Source of the DNA: Clostridiales bacterium
GTDB lineage: Bacteria; Bacillota; Clostridia; Lachnospirales; JAITVM01
Assembly (NCBI GenBank): GCA_031285815.1
Contig: JAITVM010000101.1
Span: 1 to 5,975 of the forward strand
Reading direction: 5' to 3'
DNA length: 5,975 nucleotides
Shown: positions 1 through 5,789 of the stretch, one piece after another
Numbering within the stretch: the first letter of the stretch is position 1
Layout of the letters: every line of letters starts with the position of its first letter
Position numbers and translations under genes: made by a program
The notes under the pieces: generated by a model
The model's input: the letters and a program-made list of their open reading frames with translations, nothing else
What the model was told of the DNA's origin: nothing
Database searches by the model: none

Positions 1-174
1 ATCTGTATATTCTTCTTCTATATACTCTTCATCAGCGTATTCTTCATCTGTATATTCTTTCTCATATCCTTCATCTGCGTATTCTTCATCTGTATATTCT
101 TCTTCTATATACTCTTCATCAGCGTATTCTTCGTCTGTATATTCTTTCTCGTATATTTCATCTGCGTACTCTTC
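1..174 (-). repeat. 87-bp tandem repeat encoding the Glu/Tyr-rich tail of the SLH protein
   Basis: Positions 1-87 and 88-174 are tandem copies differing at only five bases, all in the second half; the first 45 bases of each are identical. Each 87-bp unit is itself two diverged halves of 45 and 42 bp, built from a 15-bp module. It encodes five-residue steps of the type EEYAD, EEYTD and EEYIE, with one four-residue step (YEKEY) per unit. Tyrosines fall at residues 308, 313, 317, 322, 327, 332, 337, 342, 346, 351, 356 and 361. The array runs off the window, so the copy number is unknown. More degenerate copies reach to about position 215. The high nucleotide identity suggests recent duplication. 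Confidence 0.93.
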
Positions 175-1089
175 ACCCGCGCGCCCTTCATCTATATATC
201 CTTTTTCTATATACTTTCCCACTTTTTCGCTTACGGCTTCTTCTGGGTCACGTGATACCGCATAACCCCTTTCTTCGCTTTCGGATAATACACCTTCATC
301 AGATACAACTCTTCTTACATTATTATACCTATATTGTTCATCCTCTAATATATCATCTATATTTCTCCTGGTAACCCCATCATCATTTTGATGTATTGTT
401 TGCCTTTGTGCCCTATCCCCCCCAGTAGGTTTAGCCCTATAAACCAAATCATGGCTACCCCTAACCATACCGCCGGCATCTAAAGCAACTGCATCGGCCA
501 CTTCCCTCGGCTGCCCATAAATATCCATTAAAAAATTCAATGCTTCGTCCCAACTTAAAGAATTTTTTGGGAATAAATTTGGGTTCTCAAAAGTATCTAG
601 ATAGCCGTTATCATACATAGCCGAAATATATTTTTTACCCCAATCAGAGATTTGATTATCGTCCATAAAAATAGTTTTTTTGCCTTCGCGGGTTTCCAGA
701 CCTAAAAAACGTGCACACATAACAATGGCCTGTTCCCTGGTCAGCTCCCCCATAGGTAAAAATACGGCTTCAGCATAACCATCTGCATAATTATTTCCGA
801 CTGCCACCATAACATCATCATAAAACCAGTTGCCTGGCATAACATCAACAAATCTAATATCGGAAGCCCCACCTAGTTTATATAAATTATTTAATAAGGC
901 GATAAATTCAACACGTGTAATTTTTTTACTGCCAGAATAATCATTTATATTTATGTTCGGGCTAAGCCCATTAAAATACCCATTAGAAATAAAAGTATTG
1001 TACGCTTTCGCTTGGGCCCCGCTAGCTGCGGAAACCTTACCGCTCCCAAAAATCAACAAAATACTTAACAGAATAAATAATTTTCTCAT
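1..1089 (-). CDS. SLH-domain secreted surface protein with acidic Tyr-rich C-terminal repeats (partial, C-terminus beyond window)
   Basis: The reading frame is open for 363 codons from ATG at 1089 to the window edge, with no stop reached. The start follows a strong GGAGGAG site five bases upstream. Residues 1-22 form a signal peptide: MRK, a hydrophobic core of Leu/Ile/Phe, then a VSA-A cleavage site. Residues about 57-192 hold SLH-like repeats. Visible landmarks are ITRVEF at 57-62, FVDVMPGNWFYDDV at 80-93, a Gly-rich turn ending in FLPMGELTREQA at 110-121, and F-x-D...W at 141-150 with G-Y-L-D and LFPKNSLSWDEA at 162-183. SLH domains bind pyruvylated secondary cell-wall polymer, so the protein should sit on the cell wall. 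Residues 204-283 are polar and match nothing I recognise. From about 291 onward the chain is a Glu/Asp/Tyr repeat. The SLH assignment is solid; the role of the tail is unknown. Confidence 0.9.
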   Translation of the reverse strand, partial: MRKLFILLSILLIFGSGKVSAASGAQAKAYNTFISNGYFNGLSPNININDYSGSKKITRVEFIALLNNLYKLGGASDIRFVDVMPGNWFYDDVMVAVGNNYADGYAEAVFLPMGELTREQAIVMCARFLGLETREGKKTIFMDDNQISDWGKKYISAMYDNGYLDTFENPNLFPKNSLSWDEALNFLMDIYGQPREVADAVALDAGGMVRGSHDLVYRAKPTGGDRAQRQTIHQNDDGVTRRNIDDILEDEQYRYNNVRRVVSDEGVLSESEERGYAVSRDPEEAVSEKVGKYIEKGYIDEGRAGEEYADEIYEKEYTDEEYADEEYIEEEYTDEEYADEGYEKEYTDEEYADEEYIEEEYTD

Positions 1090-1141
1090 TTTTGCTCCTC
1101 CTTTGTACATTCTAAGACTTATATTTTCCAAAAGGGATTAA

Positions 1142-1170
1142 AATATACAAAAAAATACATGAGCCGTAAA
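1142..1170 (-). promoter_or_regulatory. Putative sigma-A promoter of the SLH gene
   Basis: On the minus strand, TTTACG (1170-1165, four of six matches to TTGACA) is followed after exactly 17 bases by TATATT (1147-1142, five of six matches to TATAAT). Transcription would start near 1135, giving a leader of about 46 nt that carries the GGAGGAG ribosome binding site. It lies just downstream of the terminator of the upstream 50-aa gene, as expected for a separately transcribed SLH gene. The region is very AT-rich, so a chance match is possible. Confidence 0.4.
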
Positions 1171-1236
1171 CCTACTTTTATTAAACCTGGCGCCCTGCAT
1201 TGGAAGCCGCCTATATAAAAACCCATCTGCATATAT

Positions 1237-1281
1237 AAAAAAATATAGCCAACAAATTAGAAAAAATTTTTGCTGGCTATA
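1237..1281 (-). terminator. Rho-independent terminator of the 50-aa gene
   Basis: Read on the minus strand, a 13-bp stem with one G-T wobble (arm 1281-1269, TATAGCCAGCAAA, pairing with 1256-1244) closes a 12-base loop. It is followed directly by a run of seven T at 1243-1237 and more AT-rich sequence. It sits 20 bases past the stop of the small gene at 1301-1453 and upstream of the SLH promoter, so it separates the two transcription units. The stem has only a few G-C pairs, but the placement and T-run make the call strong. Confidence 0.8.
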
Positions 1282-1300
1282 GCGGTTAGCATAAATTATA

Positions 1301-1453
1301 TTATTTACTTTTTTGGTCTGGCACTTTATAAATATCTTGCAAAGAATCAACCTCACTACCATCATCTATAGTATTCATAAGCCCAGTGCACTCCGTACTT
1401 GATGCAACATTTTGAGTATCAGTAATATCTGGGTTTGGGTATTTTTTATCCAT
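1301..1453 (-). CDS. 50-aa conserved-type hypothetical protein with T-E-C-T-G-L motif
   Basis: A complete 50-codon frame runs from ATG at 1453 to TAA at 1303-1301. It begins MDKKYPNPD and ends KVPDQKSK. The start is preceded, seven bases upstream, by a purine-rich AAAGGGGGT ribosome binding site, and the gene ends just before a good intrinsic terminator; both argue for real expression. The chain is short, polar and acidic, without signal peptide or membrane segment. It has one cysteine (residue 22) within STECTGL (residues 19-25), then an acidic stretch and a D-I-Y at 40-42. From memory, small clostridial proteins share an ATECTGL-P core followed by a Glu-rich segment and a Tyr motif; I know of no assigned function and could not check this. 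Codon use resembles the neighbouring genes. Being in the same orientation as the SLH gene but terminated before it, it is its own transcript. Confidence 0.72.
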   Translation of the reverse strand: MDKKYPNPDITDTQNVASSTECTGLMNTIDDGSEVDSLQDIYKVPDQKSK

Positions 1454-1513
1454 AATGCGGACCCCCTTTCAAAATTAAAGTCAATTAACTATAAATTCAG
1501 GTTTATCATTTCC

Positions 1514-1541
1514 GATATAAAATAAGATTATTCAAAATCAA
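1514..1541 (-). promoter_or_regulatory. Weak candidate promoter for the 50-aa gene
   Basis: On the minus strand TTGATT (1541-1536) and TATATC (1519-1514) are spaced by 16 bases, each matching four of six consensus positions. This would give a leader of about 54 nt ahead of the ATG at 1453. The divergent region 1454-1584 is AT-rich and offers other loose matches, including a palindromic AGTATACT at 1541-1548, so this is only the best of several candidates. I found no convincing plus-strand promoter here for the membrane protein gene. Confidence 0.25.
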
Positions 1542-1570
1542 GTATACTTAGCGTAATTTTTCATAAAATA

Positions 1571-1596
1571 GATATATATCAATAATGATATATATC
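1571..1596 (+). repeat. Twin palindromic decamers GATATATATC flanking a start codon
   Basis: Two identical copies of GATATATATC, at 1571-1580 and 1587-1596, are separated by AATAAT. Each decamer is its own reverse complement, so together they can also form a 10-bp hairpin with a six-base loop in RNA. The proposed ATG of the next gene (1585-1587) lies at the end of the loop and the first base of the right arm. This could be a repressor double site or a translation-controlling hairpin; an AT-rich accident is also possible. Confidence 0.5.
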
Positions 1597-2190
1597 AGCT
1601 TTGAGGTGGGCATCATAGCAATCAAATTTTCGCTTATACTTACTTGTTTTTTGATTTCATTATCCACTAAAAGATATGCCATTAATAAGACGGACGCCTA
1701 TTTCTTAATATGTGCCCTATCCTTAACAGTAATTGCTGACCTTTATATGGTTTTGCTTAACAACAACCCGCCAGGCATTTTTTTCTTTTGCCTTACACAG
1801 CAGGTATACCGCCAGAGGCATGCAGGAAATAAATTTCTGTTTGCTTCATTGCTGTCAACTTTTTTGGTTATTGTATTTTCGTACAAGCTAAACGCAGATT
1901 TTCTCATAAAGCTTGGCTTAATATATTCATGCCAGTTGATTTTTAGCGCTTTAGCAGCAATTTATGCATTTAATATTTACCCCAGCCCCAACAATTATTT
2001 AATATTATATGGAATTTTATTTTTCTTATTATGCGACCTAAATATTGCGCTATGTTATTTATTTTCCGAACTTAGCAAAGCATTTAATTTCATTGCTTGG
2101 TTTTTTTACCTACCATCGCAGTTTATGTTGAGCCTAAGCGGTAAAAGCTTCACTTATCCACCCGGGGTTAGAAGGGGCATTAAGAATTAA
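1585..2190 (+). CDS. Multi-pass membrane protein, YhhN/TMEM86-like (lysoplasmalogenase family candidate)
   Basis: This 201-residue protein is mostly hydrophobic, with about seven likely membrane segments near residues 8-28, 37-58, 63-75, 84-101, 106-130, 136-160 and 167-185. The arrangement recalls the YhhN family. A membrane Asp is followed by a hydrophobic residue pair in VIADLYMVL (49-57) and again in LLCDLNIAL (148-156). A G-I-F-F-F-C-L-x-Q-x-x-Y segment lies at 64-75 and a Ser-Gln in the last segment at 178-179. Members with known activity cleave lysoplasmalogens; whether this one does is unknown, and the similarity is judged by eye. The start is uncertain: the ATG at 1585 has no clear Shine-Dalgarno, while a GAGGTGG lies inside the frame at 1603-1609 without a standard start codon at the right distance. 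Its stop is two bases before the feoA promoter, and no terminator separates it from feoA. Confidence 0.6.
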   Translation: MIYISFEVGIIAIKFSLILTCFLISLSTKRYAINKTDAYFLICALSLTVIADLYMVLLNNNPPGIFFFCLTQQVYRQRHAGNKFLFASLLSTFLVIVFSYKLNADFLIKLGLIYSCQLIFSALAAIYAFNIYPSPNNYLILYGILFFLLCDLNIALCYLFSELSKAFNFIAWFFYLPSQFMLSLSGKSFTYPPGVRRGIKN

Positions 2191-2192
2191 CC

Positions 2193-2221
2193 TTGACACA
2201 GATTGTTAGTTGTGGTAAACT
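2193..2221 (+). promoter_or_regulatory. Sigma-A promoter of the feo operon
   Basis: A perfect -35 hexamer TTGACA (2193-2198) is followed by a 17-base spacer and TAAACT (2216-2221, four of six matches to TATAAT). Transcription would begin near 2228, leaving a leader of about 55 nt before feoA with AAGGAGG just upstream of the start. The promoter begins two bases after the stop of the preceding membrane protein gene. I see no clear palindrome overlapping it, so if iron control acts here its operator is not obvious. Confidence 0.7.
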
Positions 2222-2282
2222 TTTTTTATTAAGCCACTTGCGGGCAAAACTTTATTTCTTTAAATTAAGGAGGTTATATATT

Positions 2283-2507
2283 ATGCCTAAAACTCTTAAA
2301 TCCGTAAAAGTTGGGGAAACAGTTCTTGTTAAAAAACTTAATGGTGAAGGCCCCCTAAAACGTAGAATAATGGATATGGGTATAACAAAAGGCGTGAGCT
2401 TAACCATAAAAAAAGTTGCGCCACTGGGTGACCCTATCGAAGTAACTGTCAGGGGATACGAATTGACTATCCGGCGCGATGATGCCGAACTTATTGAAGT
2501 GGAATAA
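2283..2507 (+). CDS. feoA: FeoA, ferrous iron transport accessory protein
   Basis: FeoA is a small cytoplasmic protein with an SH3-like beta-barrel that supports FeoB-driven Fe(II) uptake. The 74 residues fit the family length of about 75-85. The diagnostic core is all present: RRIMDMGITKG at 27-37, then VAPLGDPIEVTVRGYELTIR at 45-64 and the closing AELIEV at 68-73. The ATG at 2283 is chosen because a strong AAGGAGG lies about nine bases upstream and the FeoA fold begins right after it. The frame is open further up to 2193, but that stretch overlaps the promoter and resembles no FeoA. The gene is followed after 120 bases by feoB. The gap is longer than usual for feoA-feoB pairs and holds a candidate iron box and a hairpin. 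Confidence 0.95.
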   Translation: MPKTLKSVKVGETVLVKKLNGEGPLKRRIMDMGITKGVSLTIKKVAPLGDPIEVTVRGYELTIRRDDAELIEVE

Positions 2508-2517
2508 TTTTTTAACG

Positions 2518-2536
2518 ATATGTTAGCCTAGACTAA
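2518..2536 (+). promoter_or_regulatory. Candidate DtxR/IdeR-type iron box between feoA and feoB
   Basis: The 19-mer ATATGTTAGCCTAGACTAA matches 15 of 19 positions of the DtxR/IdeR consensus TTAGGTTAGCCTAACCTAA as I remember it, with the inner TTAGCCTA intact. The part TTAGCCTAGACTAA is also an imperfect palindrome (12 of 14 positions equal its reverse complement). DtxR-family repressors bind such sites with Fe(II) or Mn(II). A site after feoA rather than at the feo promoter is unusual. It would act either on a secondary promoter for feoB, of which I see only weak traces, or as a roadblock. Confidence 0.4.
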
Positions 2537-2537
2537 T

Positions 2538-2580
2538 TTTACCAAGCCCTATGCCCTGCACAAGCTGGGTAAATAATTTT
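2538..2580 (+). other. Intercistronic hairpin followed by AT-rich tract in feoA-feoB gap
   Basis: TTTACCAAGC (2538-2547) can pair with GCTGGGTAAA (2564-2573) apart from one A-G mismatch, closing a 16-base loop. TAATTTT follows at 2574-2580. The hairpin could be a weak attenuator or an mRNA processing or stability element that changes the feoA to feoB ratio. The long loop, mismatch and broken T-run make a strong terminator unlikely. Confidence 0.35.
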
Positions 2581-2627
2581 ACTATATTGCTACATATATC
2601 TATAGTTTTGTAAGGAGGATAAGCTTA

Positions 2628-4748
2628 ATGATTAAAATAGCTTTAGCGGGCAACCCCAACAGCGGCAAAACAACTATATTTAATAATCTTACAGGCAGCT
2701 CACAATATGTTGGGAACTGGCCAGGGGTAACCGTTGAAAAAAAAGAAGGCACCTATAAAAAAGATATTACTATTGTTGATTTGCCAGGTGCATATTCATT
2801 ATCGCCATATACTTTAGAAGAAGTAGTCGCCAGGGATTATTTAATTAATGACCCGCCTGGTGCAATCATAAATATTGTTGACGCTACAAATATTGAACGT
2901 AATTTATATTTGACTACCCAGCTAATGGAGATTGGCATACCTATTATTATTGCACTTAATATGTATGACATAGTAAATAAAAATGGCGATAAAATAGATG
3001 TAAAGAAGCTCGAAAACTCCCTAGGCGTAAAAGTATTTGCTACGTCTGCCTTAAAAGGGCAAGGGCTTAAAGAAGCTGTTAATAAAGCAGTTGATGTATC
3101 AAAAAAACCGGGTGCCCCAATAGCAAAAATTTTTCCGGAAAAAATTAATGGCGCTATAAAACAAATTTCTGCACTAATTAAAGGGCATGTGCCAAATAAA
3201 TTAAATTATTGGTATGCCGTAAAATTTTTCGAACGGGACCAAAATGCCCTTAGCACAATTAAATTACCTAATAATATAATAGAAGAAATTGAACCTATAA
3301 TTCAAAAAATAGAAACCGAAATGGATGACACCTCAGAATCTTTAATCACATTTGAACGCTATGAATACATAGAGGGGATTGTAAAGCAGTCGGTAGTAAA
3401 AAATAATAACTCTACTACATCAGAAAAAATTGATTTAGTACTAACTAACCGGTTTTTAGCTTTGCCTATTTTTGCGTTAATAATGTGGTTTGTATATTTT
3501 ATATCTGTCTCATCAATCGGTGCTATGGCAACTGACTGGGCCAATGAAGAATTATTTGGCAATATAATTGGCGGAAATATTTCAAAATTCTTTATTTCAG
3601 CCAATGTTTCACCCGTACTCCATAGCCTGGTTGTTGATGGTTTAATTGGTGGTGTAGGCTCAGTACTAGGCTTCGTACCACAAATTATGATACTGTTTTT
3701 TCTACTCTCCATACTAGAAGACTGTGGCTATATGGCCAGGGTGGCCTTTATAATGGACAGGGTATTCAGGAAATTTGGCTTATCCGGCAAATCATTTATA
3801 CCAATGCTTATTAGTTCCGGCTGCGGCGTACCCGGGATAATGGCATCCCGGACAATCGAAAGCGAAAAAGACCGGCGTATGACAATAATTTTAACTACAT
3901 TTATCCCTTGCGGCGCAAAACTGCCGATTATTGCATTAATAGCCAGCTCCATGTTTAGGGGCTCATCCTTAGTGGCCCCAAGCATGTATTTTTTAGGGAT
4001 AGGGGCAGTTGTACTCTCTGGCCTGATATTGAAAAAAACAAAAGCGTTCCAAGGCAACGAATCGCCGTTTGTTATGGAGCTCCCACAATACCATGCCCCA
4101 TCAATTAAAAATATATTGAACCACACATGGGAAAGGGGCAAATCCTTCATTATTAAAGCAGGGACAGTAATTTTTATTGCTTGTGGTTTCATTTGGTTTT
4201 TATCTAATTTTAATTTCAGCCTGGAATTAGTACCGCCTACAGAAAGTATTTTATCTACCATCGGTACAATTATCGCCCCAATATTTATGCCACTTGGCTT
4301 TGGGGAATGGCAACCGGCAGTTGCCTCTTTGACAGGTTTATTGGCTAAGGAAAATGTTGTTAGTACCTTATCCATATTTTATGGGCTAGGTGAATCCGCC
4401 TCAGCTGATGCCGGCCTTATTGCGGCAATTTCTTCTAATTTCAACATTATTAGCGCTGTTTCATTTATGTCGTTCAATTTGCTTTGTGCGCCATGTGTCG
4501 CAGCAATTGCGGCTGTTAAGCGCGAAATGGGAACTTGGCGCTGGACATTTATAGCCGTTGGGTACCAAACCCTATTTGCCTATTGTATATCGTTCCTTAT
4601 AAATAATTTAGGTGGCGTTATATTTTTATCAGCACCTATTACAGTAATGACATACATTGCTTTATTTATGCTTGGCGGTATCGTTTGGCTAACAGCCAGA
4701 AAAGATTCTTATTTAGATAAAAAATATAGGTATAAATATACCATGTAA
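2628..4748 (+). CDS. feoB: FeoB, GTPase-coupled ferrous iron transporter
   Basis: FeoB imports Fe(II) across the cytoplasmic membrane. The 706 residues fit short Gram-positive members (the E. coli protein is 773). The N-terminal G domain has all five motifs: G1 GNPNSGKT at 8-15, G2 threonine T35 in VTVEKKEG, G3 DLPG at 51-54, G4 NMYD at 111-114, and G5 TSALKG at 139-144. A helical GDI-like region spans roughly 165-265. Two gate regions follow: SSGCGVPGIMASRTI at 396-410 with IPCGAKLP at 426-433, and LLCAPCVAAIAAVKREMG at 618-635. Cysteines 399, 428, 620 and 623 are in positions expected for metal passage or gating. Hydrophobic stretches between 275 and 690 give the membrane core. The start has a fine GTAAGGAGGAT site. 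The small Cys-rich gene begins eight bases after the stop. Nothing is missing or broken. Confidence 0.98.
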   Translation: MIKIALAGNPNSGKTTIFNNLTGSSQYVGNWPGVTVEKKEGTYKKDITIVDLPGAYSLSPYTLEEVVARDYLINDPPGAIINIVDATNIERNLYLTTQLMEIGIPIIIALNMYDIVNKNGDKIDVKKLENSLGVKVFATSALKGQGLKEAVNKAVDVSKKPGAPIAKIFPEKINGAIKQISALIKGHVPNKLNYWYAVKFFERDQNALSTIKLPNNIIEEIEPIIQKIETEMDDTSESLITFERYEYIEGIVKQSVVKNNNSTTSEKIDLVLTNRFLALPIFALIMWFVYFISVSSIGAMATDWANEELFGNIIGGNISKFFISANVSPVLHSLVVDGLIGGVGSVLGFVPQIMILFFLLSILEDCGYMARVAFIMDRVFRKFGLSGKSFIPMLISSGCGVPGIMASRTIESEKDRRMTIILTTFIPCGAKLPIIALIASSMFRGSSLVAPSMYFLGIGAVVLSGLILKKTKAFQGNESPFVMELPQYHAPSIKNILNHTWERGKSFIIKAGTVIFIACGFIWFLSNFNFSLELVPPTESILSTIGTIIAPIFMPLGFGEWQPAVASLTGLLAKENVVSTLSIFYGLGESASADAGLIAAISSNFNIISAVSFMSFNLLCAPCVAAIAAVKREMGTWRWTFIAVGYQTLFAYCISFLINNLGGVIFLSAPITVMTYIALFMLGGIVWLTARKDSYLDKKYRYKYTM

Positions 4749-4755
4749 GGATGTG

Positions 4756-4902
4756 GTGCCTTTGGCAGATATAATAGTAGGGGCCTTATTATTTTTTGCG
4801 TTTGGCTTTGCAATATATAAAATGTTAAAGGGAAATAAAAAATCAAGCTGTGGGTGTTCCGGCTGCCCGTCATATAAAAACTGTAACAAACATAAACAAT
4901 AA
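4756..4902 (+). CDS. FeoB-associated Cys-rich membrane protein
   Basis: This 48-residue protein has one N-terminal membrane helix (residues about 4-21, rich in Ile, Leu, Phe and Ala), a basic stretch, and a cytoplasmic-type Cys cluster C-x-C-x-x-C-x5-C (residues 32, 34, 37, 43). It then ends in a Lys/His-rich tail. This is the architecture of the small FeoB-associated family found right after feoB in Bacillota; it is presumed to hand over or bind iron, but its mechanism is not settled. The start is not ATG. GTG at 4756 is chosen because AAGGA (4747-4751), overlapping the feoB stop, lies four bases upstream. TTG at 4762 and GTG at 4753 are in the same frame and also possible. The tight junction with feoB implies translational coupling. 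No clear terminator follows. Confidence 0.87.
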   Translation: MPLADIIVGALLFFAFGFAIYKMLKGNKKSSCGCSGCPSYKNCNKHKQ

Positions 4903-4910
4903 ACCTTTGA

Positions 4911-4991
4911 AAGAATTTTGAGCCTATAGCTATCGTAAAGGAAATCGCCTGCGAAATAGGTTTTACCGATTCTGCTCTTTATATGAGGTGA
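4911..4991 (+). pseudogene. Helix-turn-helix regulator remnant (AraC- or TetR-like fragment)
   Basis: Between two stops (4908-4910 and 4989-4991) one frame encodes 26 residues that include VKEIACEIGFTDSALYMR. This strongly resembles a regulator DNA-binding helix-turn-helix: the K-E-I-A helix, a Gly turn with G-F-T-D-S-A, and an aromatic end. AraC C-terminal HTHs (IA-x-x-x-GF-x-D-x-x-F-x-R-x-F) fit best; the TetR form (IA-x-x-x-G...LY-x-x-F) is an alternative. There is no start codon or upstream domain in the frame. The remnant's TGA overlaps the GAGGTGA ribosome binding site of the methyltransferase, as if a regulator gene once ended in translational coupling with it. It is probably a relic left by deletion; a short chance match cannot be excluded. 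Confidence 0.5.
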
Positions 4992-4995
4992 TGCG

Positions 4996-5601
4996 ATGAA
5001 TAAGTTTGATAAAAAATCTATAAAGGCCTATGACAAAAAGGCTGATCATTATGATAATACTTTCGATGGGAAATTCACTGGTAAATTCAAGGAATTACTT
5101 ATTAAGCATATAGAATTAAACGAAAATGATTCGGTTTTAGACATTGCTTGCGGAAACGGGGCGCTTTTATCAAAAATCAATAATAAGAAAGCAATAAATG
5201 GTTTTGGGATAGATATATCTGGCCAGATGATTCGAAATGCCTCTGTCCGTTATCCGGAGTTTACATTTGTGGCTGCGCCATGTGACAAAGCCCCATTTGA
5301 GGATAGTTCTATGGACGTAATTACGGTTTGTGCCGCATACCACCATTTCCCAAATGTTGATAGCTTTGCTTTGGAAGCGAAGCGGTTGTTAAAACCCAAT
5401 GGAAACCTGTATATCATAGAAATTTATCTTCCCGAAGTTATACGGGTTATCGCCAACCCATTTGTCCCATTATCAAAAGATGGGGATGTCAAGTTTTATT
5501 CCTATCGGGAAATAGAAAAAACATTTTCAAATGTGAGCTTTCGTCTTGTTAAAAGAATAAAACAAGGCCATATTCAAATTGCCCACTTGCGAAAAAAGTA
5601 A
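4996..5601 (+). CDS. Class I SAM-dependent methyltransferase (Methyltransf_11/UbiE-like)
   Basis: The 201-residue protein has a complete seven-strand Rossmann methyltransferase core. Motif I is VLDIACGNGALL at 47-58, which binds S-adenosylmethionine. GIDIS at 71-75 ends the second strand with the acidic residue for the ribose hydroxyls. APCDKAPFED at 94-103 is the adenine-side loop, and ITVCAAYHHFPN at 109-120 and LLKPNGNLYI at 131-140 are the usual post-motif strands. The N-terminus (YDKKADHYDNTF, 12-23) is typical of the small-molecule group. The substrate cannot be told from sequence. Start choice rests on GAGGTGA eight to nine bases upstream. It lies 93 bases after the FeoB-associated gene, behind a regulator remnant; I see no sure promoter, so it may be read from the feo transcript. 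Confidence 0.9.
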   Translation: MNKFDKKSIKAYDKKADHYDNTFDGKFTGKFKELLIKHIELNENDSVLDIACGNGALLSKINNKKAINGFGIDISGQMIRNASVRYPEFTFVAAPCDKAPFEDSSMDVITVCAAYHHFPNVDSFALEAKRLLKPNGNLYIIEIYLPEVIRVIANPFVPLSKDGDVKFYSYREIEKTFSNVSFRLVKRIKQGHIQIAHLRKK

Positions 5602-5766
5602 GCATACACCGAAGCCAAACATTGCAGGGAAATGTGGATTTATGCAGCGGGTGCAGGAGTGGGCCATGATAATGATAATGATTGGAATACTATAAATAAT
5701 TATGAAGCAATTGGTATACCTGTATATCACACTGCACCCGCCCGTGTTGTTAATTGCCCTCAGTGT

Positions 5767-5786
5767 AACCCAGTACCTTCTGGGTT
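5767..5786. other. Perfect 7-bp hairpin between convergent genes
   Basis: AACCCAG (5767-5773), loop TACCTT, CTGGGTT (5780-5786) form a perfect seven-pair stem with a six-base loop, three bases after the stop of the minus-strand DJ-1/PfpI-like gene. A second inverted pair, ACACTG (5729-5734) and CAGTGT (5761-5766), abuts it. There is no T-run on either strand, so it is at best an incomplete terminator or an mRNA 3'-end stabiliser. The rest of 5602-5766 contains no gene I can support. Confidence 0.45.
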
Positions 5787-5789
5787 GAT

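Noticed and set aside
1..174. Repeat array considered as a CRISPR array
   Set aside because: The repeats are contiguous with no unique spacers, stay in frame, and encode a regular acidic peptide within a signal-peptide/SLH protein.
1138..1365. 75-residue minus-strand frame
   Set aside because: It overlaps the better supported 50-aa gene in another frame, runs through its terminator and the SLH promoter, and has no ribosome binding site.
2193..2282. Extension of the FeoA frame to an upstream ATG at 2193
   Set aside because: The added 30 residues resemble no FeoA, cover the -35/-10 promoter elements, and lack a ribosome binding site, whereas 2283 has AAGGAGG.
3359..4375. Long minus-strand frames opposite feoB
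   Set aside because: They are antisense shadows of a fully conserved feoB and resemble no protein.
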